A DNA stretch of 64,000 nucleotides from CAADGU01 sp035444285 (GCA_035444285.1 DAOMOK010000007.1:1-64000); one strand, 5' to 3'; shown: positions 14,622 to 23,343, counted from the stretch's first letter. The notes: a model not told the origin generated them from the sequence alone. Numbers and translations: made by a program.

Positions 14622-16766
14622 TGGCTGTGGATGAAGCAGCGCTGGCGATGCCACACAGCACGTCGCGGCTGGGGGAGTTTGAGCGGTTGCACCGTTTTGT
14701 GCGGGCACATCGCGGCCGTTTCACATTGGGACTGGTGCGGGTGAATGACCCCAAACAGCGAGACGGTCTGCTTGCTTCGTTGCGGGATGTGCTGGCGGCC
14801 GATGGCTTGAAGCTGGTGATGGTTGATTTGAGCAACCGCCACCCAGAAAACTTGCGCCACGCACTACAACAGGATGACGAAGCGCGCACCGCGCTGCAAC
14901 AACCGGGCCAGGCAGTGTTGGGTGTGGTGGGGCTGGAACATTTGATTGAAGCTGAAGCCGGGAGGACGGAACGACCCCCGTTTGCGGCTGCTTTGAATGC
15001 GGAACGTGACGCCTTGCGCAAAGAGTTGCCGTTGCCATTGCTTTTGTTTTTGACGGATCATGCTATGGATAGGCTAGACCTGGCGTCGCCCGATTTTTTT
15101 GATTGGTACAGCGGTGTCTTTCGTTTCCGGCCGGCGCAGGCAGCTTCTGGCGGATTTACGATACCGCTGGCTATCCCTATGCAAAGCCAGGCAGCGATAG
15201 GCGATGATGACGATCCCGATTTGCCACCAACGCAGGCAGCGCGGCTGGATTTGCTGGAAGACCGGCTGCAGGCGCTGCAACATGAAGGGGAAGGGGCGCG
15301 GCTGGCCCAGGTGTTGCAAGAGATCGGCGAAATCCGCGCCAGAACAGCGGAATATAAAAACCGGCAACTGGCGGTGCCCTATTTGAAACGGGCCGCCGAA
15401 ATTTTTCACGAGCAAGAGGATAAGAGCGCCGAAGCGAACACCCTGGAAACCCTGGGTGATGTCTGTTATTGGATTGATGATTATGCGCAGGCCAGTCGCC
15501 GGCTTGAGGCGGCGTTGCCCATTTACCGGGAAATCGGGGCCAGGCTGGGCGAAGCCAACTGCATCCAGAGGTTGGGGGATGTGCATGTGAGGCTGAGCGA
15601 ACTGCCGCAGGCGCGGGCGCGCTATGAGGCGGCGCTGCCCATTTACCGGGAAATCGGGGACAGGCTGGGCGAAGCCAACTGCATCCAGAGGTTGGGGGAT
15701 GTGCATGTGAGGCTGNNNNNNNNNNNNNNNNNNNNNNNNNNNNNNNNNNNNNNNNNNNNNNNNNNNNNNNNNNNNNNNNNNNNNNNNNNNNNNNNNNNNN
15801 NNNNNNNNNNNNNNNCCGCAGGCGCGGGCGCGCTATGAGGCGGCGCTGCCCATTTACCGGGAAATCGGGGCCAGGCTGGGCGAAGCCAACTGCATAAAGA
15901 GGTTGGGGGATGTGCATGTGAGGCTGAGCGAACTGCCGCAGGCGCGGGCGCGCTATGAGGCGGCGCTGCCCATTTACCGGGAAATCGGGGACAGGCTGGG
16001 CGAAGCCAACACCTATACTGGCCTGGGCGATCTGGCGCTGGCCGAAGAACAATACCCGGCAGCAAAAGAGTGGTATGAAAAAGCGTGGGCCATTTACGAA
16101 GCCATTGGCGAACGCCACTGGCGCACCTATATTGCTTCATATCTGGCAACGGTTTACTTGAATCTGAATGAAGTTGAACGCGCCGGTCAAGTGTTGGACG
16201 AAGGGGCAGCCCTGTCGCGTGCCATTGCAGGTCAGCCTAATCTCTCCTCGATAGCCTGGGGGTTTAACGATCTAGGTAATATGTTCGATGAGAAGGGGGA
16301 TTGGGCGGAAGCGACAGTCGCTTACACAGCCGCGATAGACACGGATAAGGTGGAAGCCGTTTTTTACCGCAACCGGGCCAGCGCCTTGATCAGCCTGAAT
16401 CGACTGGAGGAGGCACAGGCAGATTGTGAGATGGCTTCGCAGTTGGCGGCCGACCATGCCTATACGCACGGCCGTTGGGGAGACCTGCATCTGGCGCGGG
16501 GTGAATGGTTAGCTGCGGAAAGACGCTACCGGCAAGCCATGGCCCAATCCCATGATCCGGGCGATTGGCGGTTTGATCTGGCCGTTGCCCTGTGGGGGCA
16601 GGGAATAACAGCAGAGGGATGGGCTGAATTTGAGGCAGCCCTGCCGCTGGCTGATGCTGAAAAGGTGAAGACGATGGTGCGAGAATACGGCCGTATGCAC
16701 ACCCTTTTCCCCTCGTTATCTCCCCTGGCCGAAGCCCTGGCGCGGCTGCAAAGCGTGGCCGCTTAG
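14621..16766 (+). CDS. Inactive-STAND-like N-terminus plus TPR repeats, interrupted by an assembly gap
   Basis: The N-terminal 190 residues resemble a P-loop NTPase fold without Walker A: strands TLGLVRVND, LVMVDLSN, AVLGVVGLEHLI and LPLLLFLTDHAMDRL, ending in DFFDWYSGVFRF, a phrase I associate with inactive STAND domains of TPR proteins. TPRs follow: a divergent one, several nearly identical 40-residue units (ARYEAALPIYREIG...RLGDVHVRL), then divergent TPRs to the end. The frame changes across the 100-N gap only because the gap length is a placeholder: restoring the 120-bp period needs 9 + 120k bases and puts both halves in frame. It is therefore one gene of unknown true length. It is coupled to the ATPase gene upstream. 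Confidence 0.75.
15481..16007 (+). repeat. Nearly identical 120-bp tandem repeats (TPR units)
   Basis: ATTTACCGGGAAATCGGGG recurs at 15521, 15641, 15852 and 15972. Spacing is exactly 120 within each half. Units differ at only a few positions (GGGCCAGG or GGGACAGG, CATCCAG or CATAAAG) except at the outer edges. Confidence 0.95.
15716..15815. other. Assembly gap (100 N)
   Basis: Exactly 100 Ns inside the TPR tandem array. The bases on each side are GAGGCTG and CCGCAGG; in complete units these are joined by AGCGAACTG. The missing length is therefore 9 + 120k bases, and the copy number is unresolved. Confidence 0.98.
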
Positions 16767-16819
16767 TTTTAATGCGGTTCGGCTAAAGCCTCCCCTCCTG
16801 AGAAAAAGCCCTTCGTGGA

Positions 16820-17353
16820 TCACTGCCCCAGGTACACGGCCGTGCGCCACACGGCGACCACACTTTTCGCATCTTGCAAACGGCCGTCTTGGGCCATCGC
16901 TGCCACCTCTGCCAACAACATCGGCGTCACTTCGATGTTTTCATCCACGTCGCCGGGCAGGGGGTCGGGCGTCAGCTCTTGGGCCAGGAAGATGTGCATC
17001 ACCTCGTCCGTCAGGCCGGGAGCGGGCCAGATTTCGCCCAGGCTGGTGAAGGTGGCGGCGCGATAGCCCGTCTCTTCGCGCAGTTCACGTTGGGCGCATT
17101 CCAGCCAGGCTTCGTGCCAATGGCGTGAACCTGCGGGCAGTTCCAGGATGGTCTGGCCTAATGTTTGCCGGTATTGGCGCAGCATCAGCAGTTCGGGACC
17201 GGCGGGCGACGGCCGTAGTGGCACCAGCACTACCGAACCGGGATGCACCACCACGCCGCGGGTCACGGCCGTGCCATCCGGCATGGGCAGCGTATCCACC
17301 CGCAAATGCCAGGAGTCACCTTGCCAGACGATTTGGGATGACGCAGGAGGCAT
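16820..17353 (-). CDS. Nudix hydrolase, ADP-ribose pyrophosphatase-like
   Basis: A 177-residue Nudix enzyme. The Nudix box GX5EX7REUXEEXGU is complete: G then SRHWH then E, ending RELREETGY (about residues 75-97). The context LMLRQYRQTLGQTILELPAG upstream and the LTDEVMHIFLA loop afterwards fit the ADP-ribose/NDP-sugar pyrophosphatase subgroup. The reading frame is open further upstream, but those 16 residues derive from a GGGTAATT repeat; the ATG at 17353 follows the repeat and an SD-like sequence. It is convergent with the TPR gene. Confidence 0.88.
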   Translation of the reverse strand: MPPASSQIVWQGDSWHLRVDTLPMPDGTAVTRGVVVHPGSVVLVPLRPSPAGPELLMLRQYRQTLGQTILELPAGSRHWHEAWLECAQRELREETGYRAATFTSLGEIWPAPGLTDEVMHIFLAQELTPDPLPGDVDENIEVTPMLLAEVAAMAQDGRLQDAKSVVAVWRTAVYLGQ

Positions 17354-17359
17354 AGAGGA

Positions 17360-17405
17360 AATTGAGTAATTGGGTAATTGGGTAATTTTGTAATTACCCA
17401 ATTAC
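17360..17405. repeat. GAGTAATTGGGTAATTGG / CCAATTACC repeat (family D)
   Basis: Tandem TTGGGTAA words facing inverted TAATTACCCAATTACC, in the gap between the Nudix and LysM lipoprotein genes. Confidence 0.85.
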
Positions 17406-17417
17406 CGAACACCCTCA

Positions 17418-18017
17418 TTAACAATCAGGCGGGATGCGAATTTGTTGGCCGACGAAGATGGTGTAGGGGTAGACAATGCCGTTGTAGGCAGCTAATTGGT
17501 CTACGGTACAGCCATAACTCAGTCCAATGCGGAAAAGGTTGTCACCGGCTTTGACCGTGTAAACCTGCTCGGTACCGGGCGCCGGCGTTGGCGGAACAGT
17601 GACAGAACCGGGGGCGGGAATCACAAGCTGTGTGCCCACCACCAGGTTGTTGGGGTCGGTGATGCCGTTGGCAGCCATGATCTGGTCTATGGGAACGCCA
17701 TATTGCTGGCTGATGCTGAAAAGCGTGTCACCAGGAGCGACCACATGCACGGTTTGACCATCACTGGTGGGTGGGGACTGGGGTTCGGCCGTAGCCTCTG
17801 TGCCTGGCTGCGTTTCCGGTTCGGGCGTAGGCTGGAGGGGATCAACTGTTGGGGGTGGGGCCGTGGGCAGAACCACCGGATTTTCAAGGGTGGGCGCAGG
17901 GGCGACGGTGGCTGGAAGTTCGTCGGTGGGTACCGGCTTCACACAGCCTACCACCAGAAGGGCAATTGCCAGAAGACCCACCCAGGACAGTCGCCGATAA
18001 GTGGTTAAATAATTCAT
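17418..18017 (-). CDS. LysM-domain lipoprotein
   Basis: A 199-residue secreted lipoprotein. The signal peptide ends in the lipobox LVVGC near residue 24. A Pro/Thr/Glu-rich spacer (about 25-95) follows, then two LysM domains: VHVVAPGDTLFSISQQYG (about 100) and VYTVKAGDNLFRIGLSYG (about 160), each ending in IPAP/IPPD. LysM binds peptidoglycan or chitin-like GlcNAc polymers, so the protein is probably anchored outside the membrane at the wall. The ATG at 18017 with GGAGAAT upstream is preferred over an in-frame ATG 36 bp earlier. Confidence 0.88.
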   Translation of the reverse strand: MNYLTTYRRLSWVGLLAIALLVVGCVKPVPTDELPATVAPAPTLENPVVLPTAPPPTVDPLQPTPEPETQPGTEATAEPQSPPTSDGQTVHVVAPGDTLFSISQQYGVPIDQIMAANGITDPNNLVVGTQLVIPAPGSVTVPPTPAPGTEQVYTVKAGDNLFRIGLSYGCTVDQLAAYNGIVYPYTIFVGQQIRIPPDC

Positions 18018-18173
18018 GGGATTCTCCTCATCATCAATGGGCGAGACGGCCACCAGCAGTAACCCGGCACAGACCGTCTACCGCGAGGGGCATTGTTATG
18101 TCAAACATGAGTAAACATAACGCAGTCTACCATAGGCGACTATGAGCGTCAAGAGAGGGTCATTCACCGACCA

Positions 18174-18202
18174 TTCACCCACCTCTCTGCTTTGGCTATA
18201 AT
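18174..18202 (+). promoter_or_regulatory. Putative promoter of the GT4/sugar transferase pair
   Basis: TTCACC, a 17-bp spacer and a perfect TATAAT ending 9 bp before the ATG at 18212. If this is used, the glycosyltransferase mRNA starting there would be leaderless. Confidence 0.4.
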
Positions 18203-18211
18203 TCCGCCGCT

Positions 18212-19450
18212 ATGTTAACGACTGGACGGATGCGCAAAGGGCAGGGTAGAGGCAAGGCAGTGGGCTACCATTTGCCGGATGACGAAGTTGATCGCTCTGC
18301 AACTGCCTTGCCCCTACGGGTGGGTATCAATGCCCATTTGCTGTCCGGGGAAGCGGGATACCGTCGCGCGGGCATTCACCACTACATTGCCCAGGTTCTG
18401 CGCCACCTGCCGGCAGATGGGGGGCTGGAGTATGTGGTCTTCACGCGGCATGAAGCAGATTTTTTGCAGCGGCAGGGCATGACGGCCGTGTCCACAACCT
18501 GGCCTACCGAAAAACGGGCCGCCCGCATTATCTGGGAACAGACGGCCTGGCCCTGGCAGGCCCGGCGGCGCGGCCTGCATTTGCTGCACAGCACGGCGTT
18601 TGTCACCCCCTTGTTTTCCCCCTGCCCGGCGGTGATCACGGTGTATGACTTGAGCTTTTTGCATTTTCCGGATCGTTTTCCGGCCGGGCAGCGCTGGTAC
18701 CTCACCAGCCAGACCCGCCGTTCTTGTCACCGCGCCCGGCGCGTGATCACCATTTCCGAATCGGGGCGGCAGGATGTGCATCGTTTTTTTGGCGTGCCGC
18801 TGTCACAGATTGATGTGGTGTATCCGGGAGTGGATGGGATGTATCGGCCCTATCCTGTGGCAGAGGTGAATCGGTTTAAGGCAGAGAAGGGGTACGGCCG
18901 TTACCTTCTCCACGTAGGCACCCTGCAACCACGCAAAAATATCCCCACCCTGCTAGAAGCCTTTGCCCGGCTGGCAGAGCCTGACCTGCACCTGGTTCTC
19001 ATTGGCGGTAAGGGATGGCTGTATGAGGAGATTTTTGCCAGGGTGCAGGCATTGGGGCTGGCCGAACGAGTGCATTTTACCGGTTATGTGCCGGATGACG
19101 AACTGCCGCTGTGGTACAACGGCGCGGAATTGCTGGTGCTGCCCTCGGTGTATGAAGGGTTTGGTATGCCGGCCATAGAGGCGATGGCCTGCGGTGCGCC
19201 GGTGGTAGCGGCCAATAGCTCCTCGCTGCCAGAGGCGGTGGGGGAAGCGGGTTTGTTATTTGACCCGATGAATGTGGATGAACTGGTAGAGCGGCTAACG
19301 GCCGTGTGTCACGATTCCCAATTATCCGCTAAAATGCGGGCGCTGGGACTGGCCCATGCCGCCCAATTTTCGTGGGAACGCGCCGGGCGGGAAACGGCCG
19401 TTGTTTATCGTTTAGCGATAACGGCTGCCGGCGCTGTGGAAGAAGGATGA
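18212..19450 (+). CDS. Glycosyltransferase family 4
   Basis: A GT-B fold glycosyltransferase of up to 412 residues. The N-domain begins LPLRVGINAHLLSGEAGYRRAGIHHYI. The C-domain has LLHVGTLQPRKNIPTLLEAF (about 230-249) and the donor-binding EGFGMPAIEAMACGAPVVAA with its EX7E pattern (about 325-345). It transfers a sugar, probably GDP- or UDP-activated, onto a polysaccharide or lipid acceptor. The first 35 residues are translated from a GAGGCAAGGCAGT inverted repeat (18246-18320), so the native start may have been lost or may lie near 18309. The stop overlaps the next ATG (ATGA), giving translational coupling to the sugar transferase. Confidence 0.88.
   Translation: MLTTGRMRKGQGRGKAVGYHLPDDEVDRSATALPLRVGINAHLLSGEAGYRRAGIHHYIAQVLRHLPADGGLEYVVFTRHEADFLQRQGMTAVSTTWPTEKRAARIIWEQTAWPWQARRRGLHLLHSTAFVTPLFSPCPAVITVYDLSFLHFPDRFPAGQRWYLTSQTRRSCHRARRVITISESGRQDVHRFFGVPLSQIDVVYPGVDGMYRPYPVAEVNRFKAEKGYGRYLLHVGTLQPRKNIPTLLEAFARLAEPDLHLVLIGGKGWLYEEIFARVQALGLAERVHFTGYVPDDELPLWYNGAELLVLPSVYEGFGMPAIEAMACGAPVVAANSSSLPEAVGEAGLLFDPMNVDELVERLTAVCHDSQLSAKMRALGLAHAAQFSWERAGRETAVVYRLAITAAGAVEEG
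18246..18320. repeat. GTAGAGGCAAGGCAGT inverted repeat (family G) in a gene start
   Basis: Left arm GTAGAGGCAAGGCAGTGGG, right arm AACTGCCTTGCCCCTAC. It is a close relative of the hairpin upstream of mreB (22108-22185). Here it is read in frame as the N-terminus of the glycosyltransferase. Confidence 0.65.
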
Positions 19451-20862
19451 GTAAAAGGAAGATACGCTTTGTCACCATTGTTGGTGATCTATTCCTCATG
19501 AATGTGGGTTTTGCCCTGGCATACCTCATTCGTTACCAGTGGCAGTGGCTACGCTCCATCGCTTTTTATGAACCCTACACCGATTATCTGGGACAGCAGG
19601 CGGCGCTGATCTTGCTGCTGGTCTTTACCTATTCACAAATGGGGGTCTGGCAGCGACGGCGGGGTGAAGCCTGGTTGGATGAGGCCGCGCGCGTCTTGTA
19701 TGCCACAGCAGCCGGCATTGGCTTGATGGTGGTTCTTACTTTTTTTGTGCAGCCCACACCATTTTCCCGGCTGCTCTTTTTTTGGGCCTTTGTCATCATT
19801 GTGGCGTTAATTGGCCTGGCGCGACTGCTGCGCCGCTGGCTGCTTTCGCTGCTGTACCAGCAGGGCAAACTGGCCGACCGGGTGCTGGTTTTGGGATCGG
19901 GAGAAGTGGGCCGCAGCGTCATTCGCACTCTGTTGGCCCGCCCAGACCTGGGATTCCGGGCGATTGGCTATCTGCACGACGGCCGTAGCGAAAACAATAT
20001 CGGCCTGGGGCGCATTCCCAACCTGGGCGCTTTTGATGATCTGGAACGGGTGTTGCAAAGTGAGCCACAGGTGCGTACCGTTTTTATTGCCCTGCCCGGC
20101 GAACAACACCAGGAGATTGCCCGGTTGCTGGAAACGTGCCAGACGCACAATGTGCGGGCGCAGGTGGTACCAGACCTGCTGCAACTGAGCATGAACCGGG
20201 TGGAAATGATCAATATGGCCGGGATACCCACCCTGCGGGTACGGGAAGCAGGCATCAGTCGGGGGCAGCAGCTTGCCAAGCGGCTGATGGATTTGAGCAT
20301 TATTTTGCTGCTGTCTATCCCGACGTTGCTGGTAACGGCCGTCATTGCCCTGGCGATCAAGCTGGACTCACCCGGCCCGGTGCTGTATACGGGGGTGCGC
20401 ATTGGCAAGGATGGACGGCCGTTTCAAATGCTCAAGTTCCGCTCGATGGTGGTAGACGCCGAAGAGCAAAAAGTGACGCTGTTGGCCTTTAACCAGGCGG
20501 ATGGCCCGCTCTTCAAAATGAAGGATGACCCCCGTCTGACACGGGTGGGTAAATATATCCGCCGCACCAGTCTGGACGAACTGCCCCAGCTTTACAACGT
20601 GCTGCGTGGGCAAATGAGTCTGGTTGGCCCCCGCCCGCCGCTGCCGGAAGAGGTGGCCCAATACAAAGGCTGGCACAAACAGCGGCTGTCCGTCATTGGT
20701 GGCATTACGGGGTTGTGGCAGGTGAGCGGCCGTTCTGACCTGACCTTTGATGAATTGTGCCTGCTGGATATTTACTACATTGAAAACTGGTCGGTGGGGC
20801 TGGACATCCGTATTTTGCTACAAACCATTCCCCATGCCTTGTTTGGCAAGGGAGCTTATTGA
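19447..20862 (+). CDS. Polyprenyl glycosylphosphotransferase (WbaP/CpsE-type sugar transferase)
   Basis: A 471-residue membrane enzyme that starts exopolysaccharide synthesis by moving a sugar phosphate onto undecaprenyl phosphate. There are four N-terminal membrane spans (about 1-130), a CoA-binding-like Rossmann domain with DRVLVLGSGEVGRSVIRTLL (about 140-160), a fifth hydrophobic helix near 290-310, and the catalytic BacSugTransf domain with DSPGPVLYTGVRIGKDGRPFQMLKFRSM and the C-terminal VGPRPPLPEEV and GLWQVSGRSDLTFDE. The ATG at 19447 overlaps the upstream stop. It forms a two-gene polysaccharide unit with the GT4 gene. Confidence 0.93.
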   Translation: MSKRKIRFVTIVGDLFLMNVGFALAYLIRYQWQWLRSIAFYEPYTDYLGQQAALILLLVFTYSQMGVWQRRRGEAWLDEAARVLYATAAGIGLMVVLTFFVQPTPFSRLLFFWAFVIIVALIGLARLLRRWLLSLLYQQGKLADRVLVLGSGEVGRSVIRTLLARPDLGFRAIGYLHDGRSENNIGLGRIPNLGAFDDLERVLQSEPQVRTVFIALPGEQHQEIARLLETCQTHNVRAQVVPDLLQLSMNRVEMINMAGIPTLRVREAGISRGQQLAKRLMDLSIILLLSIPTLLVTAVIALAIKLDSPGPVLYTGVRIGKDGRPFQMLKFRSMVVDAEEQKVTLLAFNQADGPLFKMKDDPRLTRVGKYIRRTSLDELPQLYNVLRGQMSLVGPRPPLPEEVAQYKGWHKQRLSVIGGITGLWQVSGRSDLTFDELCLLDIYYIENWSVGLDIRILLQTIPHALFGKGAY

Positions 20863-20863
20863 G

Positions 20864-20942
20864 CCGTGAACCGTAATCCGTAATCGGTAATCCGTGAACC
20901 GTGAACCGACGTCGGATTACCGATTACGGATTACGGACTACC
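20864..20942. repeat. CCGTAATCCGTAATCGG / CCGATTACGGATTACGG repeat (family A)
   Basis: The longest copy: seven or so CGTAATC/CGTGAAC words on the left, inverted on the right, around GACGTC. The stop codon of the DJ-1/PfpI gene lies in its right arm. Confidence 0.9.
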
Positions 20943-21467
20943 GGCTGCTTCCGTCAAGGCTGCCACCAGTTCGCGGCAGAAAGCGGGGATGTCGGCGACG
21001 ACGCGGCCCCAGACCAGGTTGCCGTCACGGAAGGCGGCCTCATCTACCCAGGTGGCGCCAGCATTGACCAGATCATCCTTGATGCCCAATGAGCCGGTGG
21101 TGGGACGGTCGTTCACAATGCCCGCCGAAATGGCCACCAATCCGCCATGGCAAATGACGCCGATGACTTTACCGGCACTATTCATATTGTGGATGAGTTG
21201 GGTTACGGCCGTGTACCGGCGCAATTTGTCCGGCGCCCAGCCACCAGGTATCACCACCGCAAACAATTCCTGGCTGTCCAACGATTCAATCGTTGTGGTC
21301 GGCGTCACTTCCAGCCCATTTTTACCTCGCACCGGCTTCAAATCCAACCCGGCGGCTATTACCTCCGCCCCCTCCTCTTGCAGCCGCATCATCGGCACAT
21401 AAAACTCCAAGTCCTCCACCCCCTCTGCCACAAGAATGGCGATTTTCCTACCACTTAAGCGCATCAT
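20931..21467 (-). CDS. DJ-1/PfpI family protein
   Basis: A 178-residue protein of the DJ-1/PfpI class I glutamine-amidotransferase-like fold. It begins KIAILVAEGVEDLEFYVPMMRL, has VVIPGGWAPDKLRR near 78-91 and the nucleophile elbow VICHGGLVAISAG, whose cysteine is preceded by I and followed by HGG as in PfpI/YhbO. Members act as deglycases, chaperones or proteases; the choice cannot be made here. The stop codon and probably the last residues are provided by the adjoining repeat. Start at MMRLSGRK (21467); an upstream ATG at 21494 is less likely. Confidence 0.85.
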   Translation of the reverse strand: MMRLSGRKIAILVAEGVEDLEFYVPMMRLQEEGAEVIAAGLDLKPVRGKNGLEVTPTTTIESLDSQELFAVVIPGGWAPDKLRRYTAVTQLIHNMNSAGKVIGVICHGGLVAISAGIVNDRPTTGSLGIKDDLVNAGATWVDEAAFRDGNLVWGRVVADIPAFCRELVAALTEAAGSP

Positions 21468-21518
21468 CTTACTCCTTCGCGGGTGGTCTGGCATCGGCCA
21501 CCTGCCACCTGCAACTTG

Positions 21519-21929
21519 CTACTCTTCTTCAAACCCCTGCGGTTGATCAATACTAATCACGTCGCCATGAAAGTTGATGGTGACGCGGAAGCCCATCATG
21601 CCCAACATTTCCCGCGCCTGCTGCGGAATGCCCTGGGCAATGATGTCATCCATGTTGATGTTGCGCAGCGAAGCATCTATGGCTGCTTTGGTCATCAGGT
21701 CGTCTTTACCCATAAACTTCATGGCCTGTTCTACAGCCATGTCCTGGTTTTCATGGAGTTGCTGCAGAAAAAAATCCAATACCTGCCGGTCAACCTGTTC
21801 GGCGCTGACGTGACGCATAAAACCGGCGTCATCAATGACGTAATTGGCTTCACTGCCGACAACGGCCGTGTCTACCAACCGTCCTTTCTCGTCATAAACC
21901 AATCCTTGAAATAATGCTTGTGTGGTCAT
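21519..21929 (-). CDS. Conserved hypothetical protein
   Basis: A 136-residue soluble, acidic protein without recognisable domains. The N-terminus reads FQGLVYDEKGRLVDTAVVGSEANYVIDDAGF, the middle is helical and Met-rich, and the end is FRVTINFHGDVISIDQPQGFEEE. It is encoded divergently from mreB across a 278-bp gap and follows no obvious operon partner; the DJ-1 gene is 52 bp downstream on the same strand. No function assigned. Confidence 0.6.
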   Translation of the reverse strand: MTTQALFQGLVYDEKGRLVDTAVVGSEANYVIDDAGFMRHVSAEQVDRQVLDFFLQQLHENQDMAVEQAMKFMGKDDLMTKAAIDASLRNINMDDIIAQGIPQQAREMLGMMGFRVTINFHGDVISIDQPQGFEEE

Positions 21930-22066
21930 CGTTTTTCTTCCATACTGTTGCTGGTGAATAAAGTGGTGAAAATACGCATAATCTACCCTTGATCGCGCGC
22001 CAACTTATCCCGTTCTCAGGAATTATACTTGAATGAGTGGCAAAACCGGGTATTTTGTGGGCAAAA

Positions 22067-22095
22067 TTGGAGAGGTTCTCACGGTTGGTTATAAT
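22067..22095 (+). promoter_or_regulatory. Putative promoter of the mre operon
   Basis: TTGGAG, a 17-bp spacer and a perfect TATAAT, about 110 bp upstream of the mreB start. A stable hairpin (22108-22185) lies in the resulting leader. Confidence 0.5.
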
Positions 22096-22107
22096 CCCCC
22101 CCGCATA

Positions 22108-22185
22108 TTGGTAGGGGCGAGGCAGTTGGGTAATGATTTTGCCACCAGCATTATTTCACACCCAACTGCCTCGCCCTTACGGGAA
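22108..22185. repeat. GTAGGGGCGAGGCAGTTGGG inverted repeat (family G)
   Basis: Long arms (GGGCGAGGCAGTTGGGT and ACCCAACTGCCTCGCCC) around a loop of about 35 nt, in the mreB leader. Because a promoter precedes it and no T-run follows, it may affect mRNA stability or translation rather than terminate. Confidence 0.8.
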
Positions 22186-22207
22186 GAGAAGGATCAGGTA
22201 ACTTACA

Positions 22208-23269
22208 TTGTTTAGACCACTTGACTGGCTTTTGGGCCTGTTTTCATTAGATGTTGGTATTGACCTGGGTACGGCCAATACACTGGTTTACATTCGTGAC
22301 AAAGGTATTGTCATCAATGAACCGTCGTGGGTAGCCATTAACCGGCGCACACGTGTGCCGCTGGCCATTGGCGCCGAGGCGCGGGAAATGGTGGGGCGCA
22401 CCCCGGCAGATATTATAGCGATACGGCCGTTGCGCGATGGTGTGATCTCCGAATTTGAGATCACCGAAGCCATGCTCAAATACTTCATCACCAAATCACA
22501 CGAGCAAATGATCGTGCCGTTTCCGCGCCCGCGCGTGGTAGTGGGTATCCCCAGCGGCGTCACCGAAGTGGAAAAACGGGCGGTGTATGACGCCGCCATA
22601 TCGGCTGGCGCCAGAGAAGCCCACCTGATTGAAGAACCAACAGCGGCAGCCATTGGCGCCGGGCTGCCGGTGAATGAACCACGCGGCAGCATGATTGTGG
22701 ACATTGGCGGTGGCACCACCGAAGTGGCAATCTTTGCCATGGGCGGCATTGTCGTCAGCCGCTCCATTCGGGTAGCCGGTGATGAGATGGATGAAGACAT
22801 CGTGCAATATGCCCGTAACAAGTACAACCTGTTGATTGGGGAGCGTATGGCCGAACGGGCCAAAATTGGTATTGGCTCGGCATTCCCACTACCCGAAGAG
22901 CGCACCATGACGCTGCGGGGCCGGAACCTGATTAACGGCCTGCCGCAGTCTGTGGAGATTAGCAGTATTGAACTGCGTGAGGCGATGGCGCCTTCTGTTA
23001 ACATCATCGTAGACACGGTGCGCGATGCGCTGGATGAGACGCCGCCGGAACTGGTAGCCGACCTGATGGAAGTGGGCATCTGCCTGGCTGGCGGTGGCGC
23101 CCAAATTCGCGGTCTGGCAGAACGGCTGGAAGATGTGGTCAAAATGCGGGTGTGGGTCGCCGAAGACCCTATGACCTGTGTGGCTCGTGGTGCGGGGCGT
23201 GTCTTAGAAAACATCGAACTTTGGGAACGCTCGCTCGCCGGGCTGCATCGTGGCAGCACACACCATTAG
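22208..23269 (+). CDS. mreB: Rod shape-determining protein MreB
   Basis: A 353-residue actin homologue that organises lateral wall synthesis beneath the membrane. Phosphate-1 loop DVGIDLGTANTLVY at residues 15-28, phosphate-2 IVDIGGGTTEVAI near 165-177, and the adenosine motif GICLAGGGAQIRGL near 294-307. The start is a TTG at 22208 (the only start in frame before the conserved N-terminus; a TAA lies 9 bp upstream), with CAGG about 9 nt away. First gene of mreB-mreC-mreD-PBP2, all on the plus strand. Confidence 0.96.
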   Translation: MFRPLDWLLGLFSLDVGIDLGTANTLVYIRDKGIVINEPSWVAINRRTRVPLAIGAEAREMVGRTPADIIAIRPLRDGVISEFEITEAMLKYFITKSHEQMIVPFPRPRVVVGIPSGVTEVEKRAVYDAAISAGAREAHLIEEPTAAAIGAGLPVNEPRGSMIVDIGGGTTEVAIFAMGGIVVSRSIRVAGDEMDEDIVQYARNKYNLLIGERMAERAKIGIGSAFPLPEERTMTLRGRNLINGLPQSVEISSIELREAMAPSVNIIVDTVRDALDETPPELVADLMEVGICLAGGGAQIRGLAERLEDVVKMRVWVAEDPMTCVARGAGRVLENIELWERSLAGLHRGSTHH

Positions 23270-23271
23270 AA

Positions 23272-23340
23272 GAAATTAGGAATTATGAATTATGAATTAT
23301 GAAGCGGCCTTCATAATTCATAATTCATAATTCATAATTG
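23272..23340. repeat. GAATTATGAATTATGAA / TTCATAATTCATAATTC repeat (family E)
   Basis: Tandem AATTATG words facing the inverted words around GCGGCC. It fills the mreB-mreC gap. A one-sided copy lies at 29420-29461. Confidence 0.9.
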
Positions 23341-23343
23341 ACT

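Noticed and set aside
14618..15838. The TPR region as two separate genes
   Set aside because: The break comes from the 100-N placeholder; the repeat phase shows a continuous frame when 9 + 120k bases are restored.
15481..16007. 120-bp repeats as a CRISPR or phage array
   Set aside because: They encode TPR units in frame and lack unique spacers.
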